From: Bacteroidia bacterium
GTDB taxonomy: Bacteria; Bacteroidota; Bacteroidia; Flavobacteriales; Flavobacteriaceae
DNA length: 34,117 nucleotides
Direction: 5' to 3'
Assembly (NCBI GenBank): GCA_030431695.1
Contig: JAUIIU010000029.1
Span: forward strand, 1 to 34,117
Of the stretch, positions 5,025 through 14,081 are shown piece after piece (within the stretch, counting starts at the first letter, position 1; every line of letters begins with the position of its first letter). The position numbers and the translations under genes were made by a program. The notes below the pieces were generated by a model. That model was given only the letters and a program-made list of their open reading frames with translations, did no database searches and was not told where the DNA came from.

Positions 5025-6167
5025 TTCAACTATAAGTCCATATGCCCCTTTTACCAAATATTCATCGGTAGTATTTAGGCTATCCTTAGCTTTAATTGCC
5101 GTACGCCCATTATGGGTTTCAAGCACCTCAACAGGAACAAGATCGAAACTGTAGTTGCTGTTTTCCATTTCCACCAACTTAAGGATAAAGGTATTTTCAT
5201 TCCTGGAAACAACCGCGGTCTCCGGAAGGCTCATCCTCTTTACAACACCTGTTGTTATGGCTGCTTCAATGAACATCCCAACGGTAAAATTCAGACTGTC
5301 CGATTTCTCAAAATGCCCGTGTACCATAGTAGTTCGCTTGACCTCATCAATCTGTGTCCCCACCAGGTGAACATCTCCCACATAGGTCTCCCTGGAGCGC
5401 TCCGGGAAATAGAAATCTATGTGCTGTCCTTCTTTCACATCCATAGCGTCTCTTTCAAAAACTTCCAATTCGAGGTGTACATGGTCGCTATTAACCAATC
5501 GCATGATCTCGTCCGTGGCCGACACGTAGGACCCTTTATTGACCGAAATCCTGGTAACCGTCCCTGATATCGGTGCGTATATCCCAACGCTGGAAATAAT
5601 TCGGCCATTGACGACGGCTGCGGGATCGATATTCAATAATCTCAACTGTTTGTCGAGGGTGTTGTACACCGCAAGGTTTCTTTTGTAGTCGGATTCTGCC
5701 TTCAGGTAGTTCTTTTGCGAAGTGATCCTTTCGTCATAAAGGGTCTTCTGTCTCTGAAATTCGTTCTCAAGGAATGAAAGCTGTTCCGATGCCTCGAGAA
5801 ACTCCTGCTGGACCCTGATAAAATCCGGGTTTTCGATCGTTAGCAATCTCTGGCCTTTTTTCACCTTATCGCCAACCAACAATGTTATCTCTTTAATATG
5901 TCCACCTGCCATTGCGCTTATCACGGCTTTATTAGAAGGAGGCACATCGATGATGCCCGAGGTACGTATCAGTTTTGGTAAATCCGATTCTGTAATTTTT
6001 CCCAGTTCCATTTGCCCGGTTTCAAATTGAGCGGACGTGACAACAATTTCCGCACGGGTATCTTTTTCATTTGTGCCGGAGTTACTGGCAGATCCTTCTT
6101 CCTTGTTTTTTCCGCAGGCAACAAACAAGGACACGACCAACACCATATATATTATTCTCTTTAGCAT
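5022..6167 (-). CDS. czcB: RND efflux periplasmic adaptor (CzcB/CusB-like lipoprotein)
   Basis: This 381-residue membrane-fusion protein begins with a lipoprotein signal (lipobox FVAC, Cys18), followed by a Lys/Glu/Ser linker. A barrel/lipoyl half-motif starts near residue 75 (GGHIKEITLLVGDKVKKGQRLL). A helical hairpin (about 115-175) is followed by the second lipoyl half (YAPISGTVTRISVNKGSYV) and beta-barrel and membrane-proximal domains. It would bridge the inner-membrane pump and the outer-membrane channel for metal export. It follows the CzcA-TolC fusion gene by 10 bases. The stop codon lies in the target duplication of the adjacent transposon, yet the C-terminus appears complete. No His- or Met-rich metal-binding region is seen. 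Confidence 0.9.
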   Translation of the reverse strand: MLKRIIYMVLVVSLFVACGKNKEEGSASNSGTNEKDTRAEIVVTSAQFETGQMELGKITESDLPKLIRTSGIIDVPPSNKAVISAMAGGHIKEITLLVGDKVKKGQRLLTIENPDFIRVQQEFLEASEQLSFLENEFQRQKTLYDERITSQKNYLKAESDYKRNLAVYNTLDKQLRLLNIDPAAVVNGRIISSVGIYAPISGTVTRISVNKGSYVSATDEIMRLVNSDHVHLELEVFERDAMDVKEGQHIDFYFPERSRETYVGDVHLVGTQIDEVKRTTMVHGHFEKSDSLNFTVGMFIEAAITTGVVKRMSLPETAVVSRNENTFILKLVEMENSNYSFDLVPVEVLETHNGRTAIKAKDSLNTTDEYLVKGAYGLIVE

Positions 6168-6177
6168 AGCTTATGAT

Positions 6178-9100
6178 TTACAGTGTTAAATAGTTAATTT
6201 TTAGTACTACCTGATTGTAGGTATACAGGCTTTTCAAATAGGACAGGGAGATCTCCATGGCGTTTTCCACACTTTGTATGTACTGAAAAAAGTCAAGTTC
6301 CCCATTTTGATACCCGGAATTTGCAGCGCGTAATATTTCTTCAGATAAGGAGACTCCTTCATTCCTGTAGTACTGCAAAAGGCCCTCCTGTTTCCGAAGT
6401 TCAGTTACAAGCACATCGCGTTTCGCCTCCAGGTCGATCCTAGTCTGAATTCTATCTTCTGCACTTCGATCCCTTGAAATCCTGGCCGACTTAATAAGGG
6501 AGGTCTTACCATTGAAAAGAATTGGAAACTTCAAGCCCGCCTGGAAACCCTGGAAGGGCTTCTCGAATGAAGAATTTATACTCGTGAAATACTCCACGGA
6601 CAGGTCTGGTAACAGCTGCTGCCTCTGTACCTTTAATTTGGCCTCTTCATTCAACTCCCGGTTCTTTGAAAAGGTTATAAATGGATTGCTATCAAGTTCT
6701 ATATCTGAAACGGACAGTTCGGTTAAAGGTTCTATGTTAACTTTAAAACTTTCCTCGGTTTGTACGATCGCCCGAAGGACGATCATATCTTTCTCTATGT
6801 CCTCCTTGATTTGAACAAGTTCTGCCGTGATCTCCTTATACTTGGCTTTTGCCGTAACATTCTCGAGGTAGTTAGACTCCCCTAACTCAAATTTACGCTT
6901 CGCAGCATGTGCAAACCTAGCGTACAAGCTATCGAGGGAGGTATAGATCAATTCGCGTTCCTTATGATATAACAGGTCATTGTGTGCATTCATAAGCTCC
7001 ATCTCCACCTTCCATTGCCTGATGTCATAGCTGCTTTGAGCCATGGCAACATTTGACTTTTCTAGTTCCTTCTTCGCAAAATACACTGTTGGAAAAAGAA
7101 AATCCTGTTGAATTCCAACAACTTCCAGTACCTCATCATTATAAGCCAAGTTGTTCTCATCATAGTTGAAATACAGACTGGTCTTATCGAAATCGAATGC
7201 GCTTCCAACCATTGCTTCGGCCTCATCTACCCCATGACCCGCCGCTTTCAATCCCTGGTGATTCTCGTAGGCAAGCACTTTTAGTTCTTCAATCGTATAC
7301 TCCTTTTCTTGGGCAAACCCCCATGTTGAGCACATCAGCACTGCAAAAAAGAAAAGTGATTTCCGATGTATCTTTATGCCTCTCTTTTTCTGAAACATAG
7401 AATACAACACAGGGAGTACGATAAGGGTAAGTAAGGTTGAAGTTACAAGCCCCCCGATCACTACAGTGGCCAACGGACGCTGAACCTCGGCCCCTGCACT
7501 TGAAGAGACCGCCATCGGAAGGAATCCAAGCGCAGCTGCACTTGCAGTTAACAATACCGCCCTGAGCCTGCTTTTTGCCCCGTGAACGATATATTCATCG
7601 TTTTCTTTCATCTTAGTGTCTTTTAAGTGTTTGAATTGTTCAATCAAAACAATACCGTTTAATACAGCTATTCCAAATAACGCGATGAACCCGACACCTG
7701 CAGAAATACTAAAGGGCATATCCCGCAACCACAGCAACAACACCCCGCCAACTGCCGACAGCGGGATGGCAGTGAATATCATCAAAGCGTCTTTCATCGA
7801 ACCAAAAGCGAAATAAAGCATAAGGAAGATCAACAGCAATGAAATAGGGACTGCGACCTTCAGGCGGCTCTTGGCATTTTGCAAGTTCTCAAACTGTCCG
7901 CCATATGAGATCGAATAGCCCACAGGCAAGCTTATTTCCGCTTCGATTATTTCCTTCACATCATCTACAACAGACTGCAGGTCCCTGTTTCTAACATTGA
8001 TCCCAACCACGATTCGGCGCCTGGTATCATCTCTTGATATTTTGGCTGCATCCTTGGTGTATTTTATCTCGGCCAACTCACGTAATGGCACTTTTCCTCC
8101 TTTTGGCACATCCACGTAAAGATTCTCCAGGTTCTCTATATCCCGTCGTTTGTCTTCCTTTAAGCGAAGAACAAGATCGAATCTTTTTTCTCCTTCAAAA
8201 ACATTCCCTAATGATTTACCGGAGAAACCCATGGAGATCATTTCATTCAACTCGGAAACATTAAGTCCGTAACGGGCGATCTTAGACCGATCGTACTTTA
8301 CGTTCATCTGCGGCAAACCGTCAATTTTTTCCACGGTAATATCCGCTGCTCCCTCTACACCCTGGATTGCCGCTTTGATCTCATTTCCCTTTTTGTTGAG
8401 CATGTCCAGGTCCTCACCAAAAATCTTTATAGCTATGTCCGCCCTAACCCCGGTTATCAATTCATTGAATCTCATTTCTATAGGTTGGGTGAATTCGACT
8501 TCAATATCCGGAAGAACACTTAAAGCTTCTTTGAACTTATCTGCCAGTTCGTCTTTTGTATCAGCCGAGACCCATTCCTTTTTAGGTTTTAACCGAATAA
8601 TGACATCACTTTCCTCCATGGACATGGGGTCTGTCGGTACTTCAGCGGCACCTATTCTGCTAACAACCTGCTCGACTTCGGGAAACTCATCTAAAAGAAT
8701 TCTCTCAATTTTAGTGGTGGTTTCTATTGTCTGGCTCAGTGAGGTTCCGGTTTTCAGAACAGGCTGAATTACAAAATCTCCCTCGTCAAGAGTTGGCACA
8801 AATTCCCCGCCCATAGTTGTAAAAAGGAAGATGGCAACCGCCAATATCCCGACGCCAATTCCCAATACCAATTTCTTACTTCTCAATGCCCAGCGAATGG
8901 TAGGATCATAGAGGCTATTAAAGAAACTCATGATCCTTACGGAAATATTCTTTTTACCCCTTACCGAAGGCTTCAAAAACAAGGAAGCGGCAACCGGCAC
9001 ATAGGTCAGACACAGCAGCATGGCTCCCAACAGGGCGAAGCTGAACGTAAGAGCCATAGGTTTGAACATTTTACCTTCCACCCCGCTCAGAGAAAGTATC

Positions 9101-10497
9101 GGGATAAAAACTATTAAGATTATCAACTGCCCGAAGATCGCGGAATTCATCATTTTAGAACTACTCGTCCTGGTGACTTCGTCTATGCTGTTCTGCCTTT
9201 CAGCCGAGCTACTCTTATCTGTCTGAACCATTTTTTTTGAGATCTGAAAGGCCGTGAACTCGATGATGATCACTGCTCCGTCAATGATGATCCCAAAATC
9301 AATGGCCCCCAAACTCATTAAATTCGCATCTATGCCAAACAAATACATCAACGAGAGTGCGAATAATAAACTCAAGGGTATGACCGAAGCTATAACCAAC
9401 CCGGATCGCAGATTCCCCAGTAGTAGAACCACAACAAAAATAACGATCAGAGAACCGAGAATCAGGTTCTCCGCAACAGTATAGGTAGTCTTGCCAATAA
9501 GTTCACTTCGCTCCAGAAAACCATTGATGTATACCCCTTCGGGAAGCGACTTTGAAATTGAAGCCACTCTGTCGTGTACCGCATTTATCACTTCGTTCGG
9601 ATTGCCTCCTTTTAACATCATAACCTGGCCCAGTACTTTTTCTCCTTCACCATTACCCGTGATTGCCCCGTAGCGCGTTGCACTTCCGAAGCCAACATCA
9701 GCTACATCTCGGATATAGATCGGGAAGCCTTCGATATTCTTTACCACGATGCTCTCAATATCTTCCAGTGAGGAAACCAATCCCTCTCCCCGAATAAAGT
9801 ACGCCTGGTTCACTTTTTCTATATAGCCACCACCTCCAACATTGTTGTTTCTCTCCAAAGCGGACATGATCTCCTGTACCGTTATATTCATGGCGTTGAG
9901 CTTTTCAGTGTAGATCGCAACTTCATACTGCTTTAAATATCCTCCCCAGCTGTTTACTTCTACTACTCCGGGGATACCGGACAACTGCCTTTTAACGATC
10001 CAATCCTGGATGGTCCTCAGCTCCATGGCAGTGTACCTGTTCTCGTAACCGGGTTCCACATCGAGTATGTACTGATATATTTCACCCAAGCCTGTTGAGA
10101 TCGGACCCATTTCGGGCATTCCAAAACCATCGGGGATCTTCTCAGATGCAGACTTAATCTTTTCTGCGATGAGTTGCCGGGGTAAAAAAGTTCCCATATT
10201 CTCCTCGAAGACTATCGTTACAACTGAAAGTCCGAATTTAGATATGGATCTAATCTCGACTACCCCCGGTAGGTTTGCCATCTCGAGTTCAACCGGATAG
10301 GTGATAAATTGCTCCATATCCCTGGTACCAAGATTCTGAGAAGTAGTAATAACCTGGACCTGGTTATTGGTCACATCCGGCACAGCTCCAATAGGGATCT
10401 GGAACAAAGAGAACAGGCCAAAACCAATAATTATAAGTGTGAACAGGAGTACTAAGAATTTGTTCTTAATACTAAAATGAATAATTTTTGAAAGCAT
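6178..10497 (-). CDS. czcA: CzcA-like heavy-metal RND pump fused to a TolC-family channel
   Basis: One unbroken frame of 1,439 codons holds two proteins end to end. Residues 1 to about 1035 are a complete HME-RND pump: N-terminal membrane helix, two periplasmic porter loops, and a transmembrane motif with Asp400-Phe-Gly, Asp406-Gly-Ala and Glu412. This DFGxxxDGAxxxE form is typical of divalent-cation (Zn/Co/Cd/Ni) pumps rather than Cu/Ag pumps. After the last pump helix comes a basic stretch, an internal signal-peptide-like segment ending WGFAQ (about 1045-1062), then about 380 residues of coiled-coil-rich TolC-type sequence. Such fusions are, to my knowledge, present in other Bacteroidota. 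The internal signal may be cleaved to release the channel. It is transcribed with czcB downstream and probably with the small gene at 10561. Confidence 0.93.
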   Translation of the reverse strand: MLSKIIHFSIKNKFLVLLFTLIIIGFGLFSLFQIPIGAVPDVTNNQVQVITTSQNLGTRDMEQFITYPVELEMANLPGVVEIRSISKFGLSVVTIVFEENMGTFLPRQLIAEKIKSASEKIPDGFGMPEMGPISTGLGEIYQYILDVEPGYENRYTAMELRTIQDWIVKRQLSGIPGVVEVNSWGGYLKQYEVAIYTEKLNAMNITVQEIMSALERNNNVGGGGYIEKVNQAYFIRGEGLVSSLEDIESIVVKNIEGFPIYIRDVADVGFGSATRYGAITGNGEGEKVLGQVMMLKGGNPNEVINAVHDRVASISKSLPEGVYINGFLERSELIGKTTYTVAENLILGSLIVIFVVVLLLGNLRSGLVIASVIPLSLLFALSLMYLFGIDANLMSLGAIDFGIIIDGAVIIIEFTAFQISKKMVQTDKSSSAERQNSIDEVTRTSSSKMMNSAIFGQLIILIVFIPILSLSGVEGKMFKPMALTFSFALLGAMLLCLTYVPVAASLFLKPSVRGKKNISVRIMSFFNSLYDPTIRWALRSKKLVLGIGVGILAVAIFLFTTMGGEFVPTLDEGDFVIQPVLKTGTSLSQTIETTTKIERILLDEFPEVEQVVSRIGAAEVPTDPMSMEESDVIIRLKPKKEWVSADTKDELADKFKEALSVLPDIEVEFTQPIEMRFNELITGVRADIAIKIFGEDLDMLNKKGNEIKAAIQGVEGAADITVEKIDGLPQMNVKYDRSKIARYGLNVSELNEMISMGFSGKSLGNVFEGEKRFDLVLRLKEDKRRDIENLENLYVDVPKGGKVPLRELAEIKYTKDAAKISRDDTRRRIVVGINVRNRDLQSVVDDVKEIIEAEISLPVGYSISYGGQFENLQNAKSRLKVAVPISLLLIFLMLYFAFGSMKDALMIFTAIPLSAVGGVLLLWLRDMPFSISAGVGFIALFGIAVLNGIVLIEQFKHLKDTKMKENDEYIVHGAKSRLRAVLLTASAAALGFLPMAVSSSAGAEVQRPLATVVIGGLVTSTLLTLIVLPVLYSMFQKKRGIKIHRKSLFFFAVLMCSTWGFAQEKEYTIEELKVLAYENHQGLKAAGHGVDEAEAMVGSAFDFDKTSLYFNYDENNLAYNDEVLEVVGIQQDFLFPTVYFAKKELEKSNVAMAQSSYDIRQWKVEMELMNAHNDLLYHKERELIYTSLDSLYARFAHAAKRKFELGESNYLENVTAKAKYKEITAELVQIKEDIEKDMIVLRAIVQTEESFKVNIEPLTELSVSDIELDSNPFITFSKNRELNEEAKLKVQRQQLLPDLSVEYFTSINSSFEKPFQGFQAGLKFPILFNGKTSLIKSARISRDRSAEDRIQTRIDLEAKRDVLVTELRKQEGLLQYYRNEGVSLSEEILRAANSGYQNGELDFFQYIQSVENAMEISLSYLKSLYTYNQVVLKINYLTL

Positions 10498-10560
10498 AGT
10501 TCAAGTAAAACATACCGAAAGGATCGGTGTTGTTAAACAATTCGATTACCACAATTGTAA

Positions 10561-10959
10561 TTATGCTTGTTTAGGTGGCTGAAAAATGCCAGATGGATAA
10601 GGTGAGGTATATAAGTCCTTATAAGTAAATTCAGTATTCCGCTCCGTAGAGGATTCTATTCGCATGGGCGAAAACCCTGGGAAAGTATCAATTAGTGTAA
10701 TTGGGGACTGAGAACATCCACAGTTAGTAAATGGTAGCTCACCGTGCTGACTCTCTTTCTCCTGGTCATCATGGGAATGTTCACCACTCAGATCTCCGTA
10801 ATGCTTCGATAGAAAGACAATAAAGTTGTCTCCATATTCCTCGGAATGCACCCTGGCGTGTTCAATTAAAACACTAATCTCCTCAGGAGTACCAACGTAT
10901 GCGCTAGTACTTTGAGACAGGATCAGGAATGTGAAAAGCCAGGAAACCAGTTTTATCAT
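10561..10959 (-). CDS. Small exported His/Cys-containing protein upstream of the efflux operon
   Basis: The product is 132 residues with a signal peptide ending near STSA. A hydrophilic middle is rich in His, Asp and Glu (EHSHDDQEKESQHGE), followed by an NCGC pair and a C-terminus ending in FQPPKQA. Small exported proteins with this His-stretch, Cys pair and terminal PPK layout often precede CzcA/CusA operons in Flavobacteriia and carry domain-of-unknown-function labels; I cannot name the family. The His and Cys residues make a periplasmic metal-binding or sensing role plausible. The gene is 63 bases before the pump gene, same strand, so probably the operon's first gene. Confidence 0.7.
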   Translation of the reverse strand: MIKLVSWLFTFLILSQSTSAYVGTPEEISVLIEHARVHSEEYGDNFIVFLSKHYGDLSGEHSHDDQEKESQHGELPFTNCGCSQSPITLIDTFPGFSPMRIESSTERNTEFTYKDLYTSPYPSGIFQPPKQA

Positions 10960-11025
10960 TACACCATAAAATTAGTGATTTCCTGAAAACCATGGGTAAC
11001 ATTGGTTACAATTCCCCGAAACGCA

Positions 11026-11766
11026 CTAAAATCCGCGCTCCTTTTGAAGTTGCTCGTAAGCCTCCTTGACCTTTCTGAATTTCTCTTCAGCTCCTTTTTG
11101 ATAGGCCTCGTCCATGTGTTGCAACTTGTCCGGATGGTACTTCTTCGCCATTCGGCGGTAGGCCGCTTTTATTTCTGAATCGGTTGCTGTCCGTTCTATC
11201 TCAAGAATGGTATAGGCACTGTCGGCACTTTTAAAGAACATCGCCTTAATGCTCTCGAAATCCCTGTGCTGTACACCCAGGTTCACGGAGATCTGGTTGA
11301 TCACACTCAATTCGGACTCAGTGACATAGCCGTCGGCATTCGCAATGCTGAACAGGAAGTGAACCACCTGCAACCTGGATTCGTAGCGCATCCTTTGCCT
11401 CAGCAATGAGCCGATTCGCTGGGCCGAGATCTCCCGTTTCTTGATGACCTCGTTGAACACCCGGAATGTCGCATTTGCCCGTTCCTTTCCGTAGGCCTGG
11501 ACAAAATACTGCCGAACATAATCAAGCTCCGCCTGTCCTACCGAACCATCCGCCTTGATCACCAGCGATGCCAGCGAAAGGAGGTTAAGTTCGAAATCTG
11601 CCGGACTCACCCTGTCCCCACCGGGTTGACGGAACACTTTTTTATAGCTCCCGGAGCTTGAAGAACCCATCATACCGTCGATCATGCTTCCAAGGAGAAA
11701 ACCAATCACGGCACCAGGAAAACGGTAAAAAACATATCCGATAATTGCAGCAAACCAACGAAACAT
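11026..11766 (-). CDS. DjlA-like membrane-anchored J-domain co-chaperone with TerB domain
   Basis: The 246-residue product has an N-terminal membrane segment with a glycine-zipper-like pattern (residues 5-35), a short Ser/Gly linker, a TerB/DjlA central helical domain (about 55-170) and a C-terminal J domain (about 185-246) with the HPD tripeptide at 211-213. This is the architecture of DjlA, which recruits and stimulates DnaK at the inner membrane. The central domain has two acidic calcium/metal-loop-like repeats ([10 protein letters not shown] and [10 protein letters not shown]), typical of TerB folds. It stands alone on the minus strand, 66 bases before the small metal-related gene and divergent from the bacilliredoxin gene. 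Confidence 0.85.
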   Translation of the reverse strand: MFRWFAAIIGYVFYRFPGAVIGFLLGSMIDGMMGSSSSGSYKKVFRQPGGDRVSPADFELNLLSLASLVIKADGSVGQAELDYVRQYFVQAYGKERANATFRVFNEVIKKREISAQRIGSLLRQRMRYESRLQVVHFLFSIANADGYVTESELSVINQISVNLGVQHRDFESIKAMFFKSADSAYTILEIERTATDSEIKAAYRRMAKKYHPDKLQHMDEAYQKGAEEKFRKVKEAYEQLQKERGF

Positions 11767-11884
11767 AGTGGAAATTTCTGTTCTTGATAAAACTCGTCAA
11801 AGATAAGTAATCCTGTACTCCCGGTTGTTACAATTATGAGTAGAACCACAACTGTTTTGTGATTTATTTAGGAACTTAATTCCC

Positions 11885-11892
11885 TATCTTTG
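11885..11892 (+). promoter_or_regulatory. -7 box of the bacilliredoxin gene (TATCTTTG)
   Basis: TATCTTTG fits the Bacteroidota -7 consensus TAnnTTTG and lies 31 bases before the ATG at 11924. The nearest upstream TTTG is 25 bases away, slightly beyond the usual spacing. Confidence 0.5.
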
Positions 11893-11923
11893 CCGTGAAT
11901 TGTTACATCTTAAATTTACACCT

Positions 11924-12334
11924 ATGTATCCAGAAGAACTTGTAAAACCCATGCGTGAAGATCTAACCAGTATAGGTTTTGCGGAATTGATGACAGCAGC
12001 CCAGGTGGAAGAAGCACTTGCAAAGGAAGGCACTACCCTTGTAGTGGTCAATTCGGTTTGCGGATGTGCCGCTGCCAATGCGCGCCCGGGAGCCAGGATT
12101 TCGCTTCAAAATGCCAAAACCCCGGATCACCTGGTAACAGTTTTCGCGGGAATGGAAACAGAAGCTGTGGACGCCGCCCGTGCGCAGATGGTACCATTTC
12201 CTCCCAGTTCACCTTCTATGGCGTTGTTCAAGGATGGCGAATTGGTTCACATGCTGGAGCGCCACCATATTGAAGGGCGTTCGGCAGATATGATCGCTGA
12301 AAACCTGAAGAGCGCATACAACGAATACTGCTGA
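11924..12334 (+). CDS. brxA: Bacilliredoxin (BrxA/BrxB, YphP/YqiW family)
   Basis: This 136-residue thioredoxin-fold protein has the Cys-Gly-Cys active site of the family (Cys46-Gly47-Cys48 in SVCGCAAANARPG). Bacilliredoxins remove bacillithiol from oxidised protein thiols, and some flavobacteria make bacillithiol. I chose ATG 11924, which begins the conserved MYPEELVKPMREDL; the frame is open up to a TTG at 11900, but that would add residues not expected in the family. A -7 box lies upstream and an intrinsic terminator directly follows, so it is probably transcribed alone. BrxA and BrxB cannot be told apart here. Confidence 0.92.
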   Translation: MYPEELVKPMREDLTSIGFAELMTAAQVEEALAKEGTTLVVVNSVCGCAAANARPGARISLQNAKTPDHLVTVFAGMETEAVDAARAQMVPFPPSSPSMALFKDGELVHMLERHHIEGRSADMIAENLKSAYNEYC

Positions 12335-12358
12335 TCTTCAGAAATAATAATCGTAAAG

Positions 12359-12389
12359 ACCGTTCTCAATTCTTGTGAACGGTTTTTTT
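12359..12389 (+). terminator. Intrinsic terminator after the bacilliredoxin gene
   Basis: ACCGTTC (12359-12365) pairs with GAACGGT (12377-12383) around an 11-base loop and runs into a tract of seven T residues. It lies 25 bases after the bacilliredoxin stop and 12 bases before the plsC start. Confidence 0.85.
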
Positions 12390-12400
12390 ATTTTTGAAAG

Positions 12401-13153
12401 GTGAAACTCCTAAGCTACATACTAACGCCTGTCTTCTACCTGTTTTTCGGGCTCTTTTTGCTGCTTTTCGACCCGGTTCAGCGAATCTGCCTGAATGTGT
12501 TAGGTTATTCAGCTCATAAGAATAGCGTGGACTATTTCAACTGGCTCGTCTTGCGTTCTCTTCACCTTCTCGGAACTACCTACTCCATTAGCATACCGGA
12601 ATACCTCCCGGACAACACCCCGGTGATCATCGCTTCCAATCACCAGAGCATGTGGGATATCCCTCCCCTTATCTGGTTCCTTCGGCAACTACACCCCAAG
12701 TTCATTTCAAAAAAGGAGCTCGGGAAGAAAATCCCAACCATTTCCTATAATCTCAAATACGGAGGATCCGTATTGATCGACCGCAATAACCCCAAACAGG
12801 CGACTTCAGAAATAGAAAAGATCGGTAAGTTCATTCAGCAATACAACCGCGCTGTGGTGATCTTCCCGGAAGGCACGCGAAGCAGGACGGGTGTGCCAAA
12901 ACCCTTCAAAAGAAAAGGATTACTAACGCTGATCGAAAACGCACCGGATGCCTGGATCCTTCCGGTAAGCATCAGTAATTCCTGGAAGCTTCAGCGGTAT
13001 GGTATGTTCCCAATACCCATTGGCACACATTTTAAACTAAAAGCACATCCTGCGATAAAGGTGGCCGGCAACGATCCTTCCGAATTGATCGATCGGGTGG
13101 AGCGAATCGTTCTTTCTGAAATTGAAACGGCAGCCGTGACAACCCGGGACTAA
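12401..13153 (+). CDS. plsC: 1-acyl-sn-glycerol-3-phosphate acyltransferase
   Basis: This 250-residue membrane-bound acyltransferase transfers a second acyl chain to lysophosphatidic acid, giving phosphatidic acid for phospholipids. The catalytic HX4D motif is NHQSMWD (His81, Asp86) and the glycerol-phosphate-binding motif is FPEGTRSR (residues 155-162). An N-terminal hydrophobic segment (3-30) anchors it in the inner membrane. The start is GTG at 12401, just after the terminator of the preceding gene; no ATG gives a complete N-terminus. Its stop region overlaps by four bases the stop of the convergent gene at 13150-14007. Confidence 0.92.
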   Translation: MKLLSYILTPVFYLFFGLFLLLFDPVQRICLNVLGYSAHKNSVDYFNWLVLRSLHLLGTTYSISIPEYLPDNTPVIIASNHQSMWDIPPLIWFLRQLHPKFISKKELGKKIPTISYNLKYGGSVLIDRNNPKQATSEIEKIGKFIQQYNRAVVIFPEGTRSRTGVPKPFKRKGLLTLIENAPDAWILPVSISNSWKLQRYGMFPIPIGTHFKLKAHPAIKVAGNDPSELIDRVERIVLSEIETAAVTTRD

Positions 13154-14007
13154 GGGTTGGTTGCCACCACCGGATAAGAGGCCAGGAAACCAAATGCGAG
13201 ACCGAAATTCCACCGCACATCCCAGCCTGCCATACTGCGTTCCCTCAGGTAAGCCGTACCTCCAAAAGGTGTAGCCGAAATCGAAAGGTAGAGGTCATCA
13301 CCGTAGGATTCCACCATTTCTATCCCAACCACGATGTCGTTGTTCACAACTATATTATGATCCTTCAGTGGTATGGTCTCAACTCCTTTTGACTTGGATA
13401 TGGTGTGATAGATCGACTCGGACAGTAGATTCTTCCCCGGCATATTCTTGCTGCAGTCGTATATATTGACCCGCACCCTGACGCTGTCGGCCTCGTTTCG
13501 GATCACGTGAAACCTGAAATTGTGCAAACGAGTCCGCTCTCGGTCGATCCGGATCCGGGTGGCAAGCTCTCCTCCCAGGGCGTCCCTGTCTGTCCAGTAC
13601 CCCAATTCGCTTAACGAATAGGTCTCACTACCAAGTTTATCGTAGCCACGTTTGCCTGAAAAGATAACTACCGGTTCCAGTTGCGTGGTTTGGGGATCGA
13701 GGAAGACCTGCTGATCTTGTCCCTCCAGTTTTCTCCATTGGGAGTAACTCAATCGCTTGGTCTCATAGCCCACGCAGGAAAAGAATAATTCGTATCCCCT
13801 GGACGCAAAATCTTTATTCACCTTTAACTCGAATCGTCCTTCTTCCGAACTTACCGTACCTATTCCCTTGCTGTCGAAACCAATATTTACGTATTCAATG
13901 GGCAAACCCGTATTGCTATCCACGATGGAAGCTACGATCACAACGGGATCCTGACAAAACAAAACATTCACAAACATCCAGATACTTAGCGATAACAATG
14001 TCTTCAT
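13150..14007 (-). CDS. Exported CarboxypepD_reg-like domain protein of unknown function
   Basis: The 285-residue product has a signal peptide (about 1-19). A CarboxypepD_reg-like beta-sandwich (about 22-110) shows the usual ASIVDSNTGLPIEYVNIG, GIGTVSSEEGRFEL and FFSCVGYETKRLSY landmarks. The C-terminal region is beta-rich and unassigned (about 120-285). Such domains occur in Bacteroidota as the first part of TonB-dependent receptors and in stand-alone periplasmic or surface proteins; no plug or barrel follows here. The function is unknown. The gene converges with plsC; the two stop codons overlap at 13150-13153. Confidence 0.75.
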   Translation of the reverse strand: MKTLLSLSIWMFVNVLFCQDPVVIVASIVDSNTGLPIEYVNIGFDSKGIGTVSSEEGRFELKVNKDFASRGYELFFSCVGYETKRLSYSQWRKLEGQDQQVFLDPQTTQLEPVVIFSGKRGYDKLGSETYSLSELGYWTDRDALGGELATRIRIDRERTRLHNFRFHVIRNEADSVRVRVNIYDCSKNMPGKNLLSESIYHTISKSKGVETIPLKDHNIVVNNDIVVGIEMVESYGDDLYLSISATPFGGTAYLRERSMAGWDVRWNFGLAFGFLASYPVVATNP

Positions 14008-14081
14008 GCTGATAATTTTAATACAAGCTATCTAATCCTGTGCCCACGAACCAATACCATTGAGGGAAAAGGCCTTCTCAA

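Noticed and set aside
4799-5035. Plus-strand open frame of 78 codons crossing the right transposon end into czcB
   Set aside because: It runs through the inverted repeat and the target duplication and shares its DNA with the better 101-aa, 51-aa and czcB frames; composition is not protein-like.
5112-5567. Plus-strand 151-codon open frame
   Set aside because: Lies wholly antisense to czcB, which has clear adaptor-protein domains; a shadow frame.
10996-11009. GTAAC/GTTAC inverted repeat upstream of the small metal-related gene as an operator
   Set aside because: Arms of only five bases are expected by chance in a window this long; no promoter box aligns well with it.
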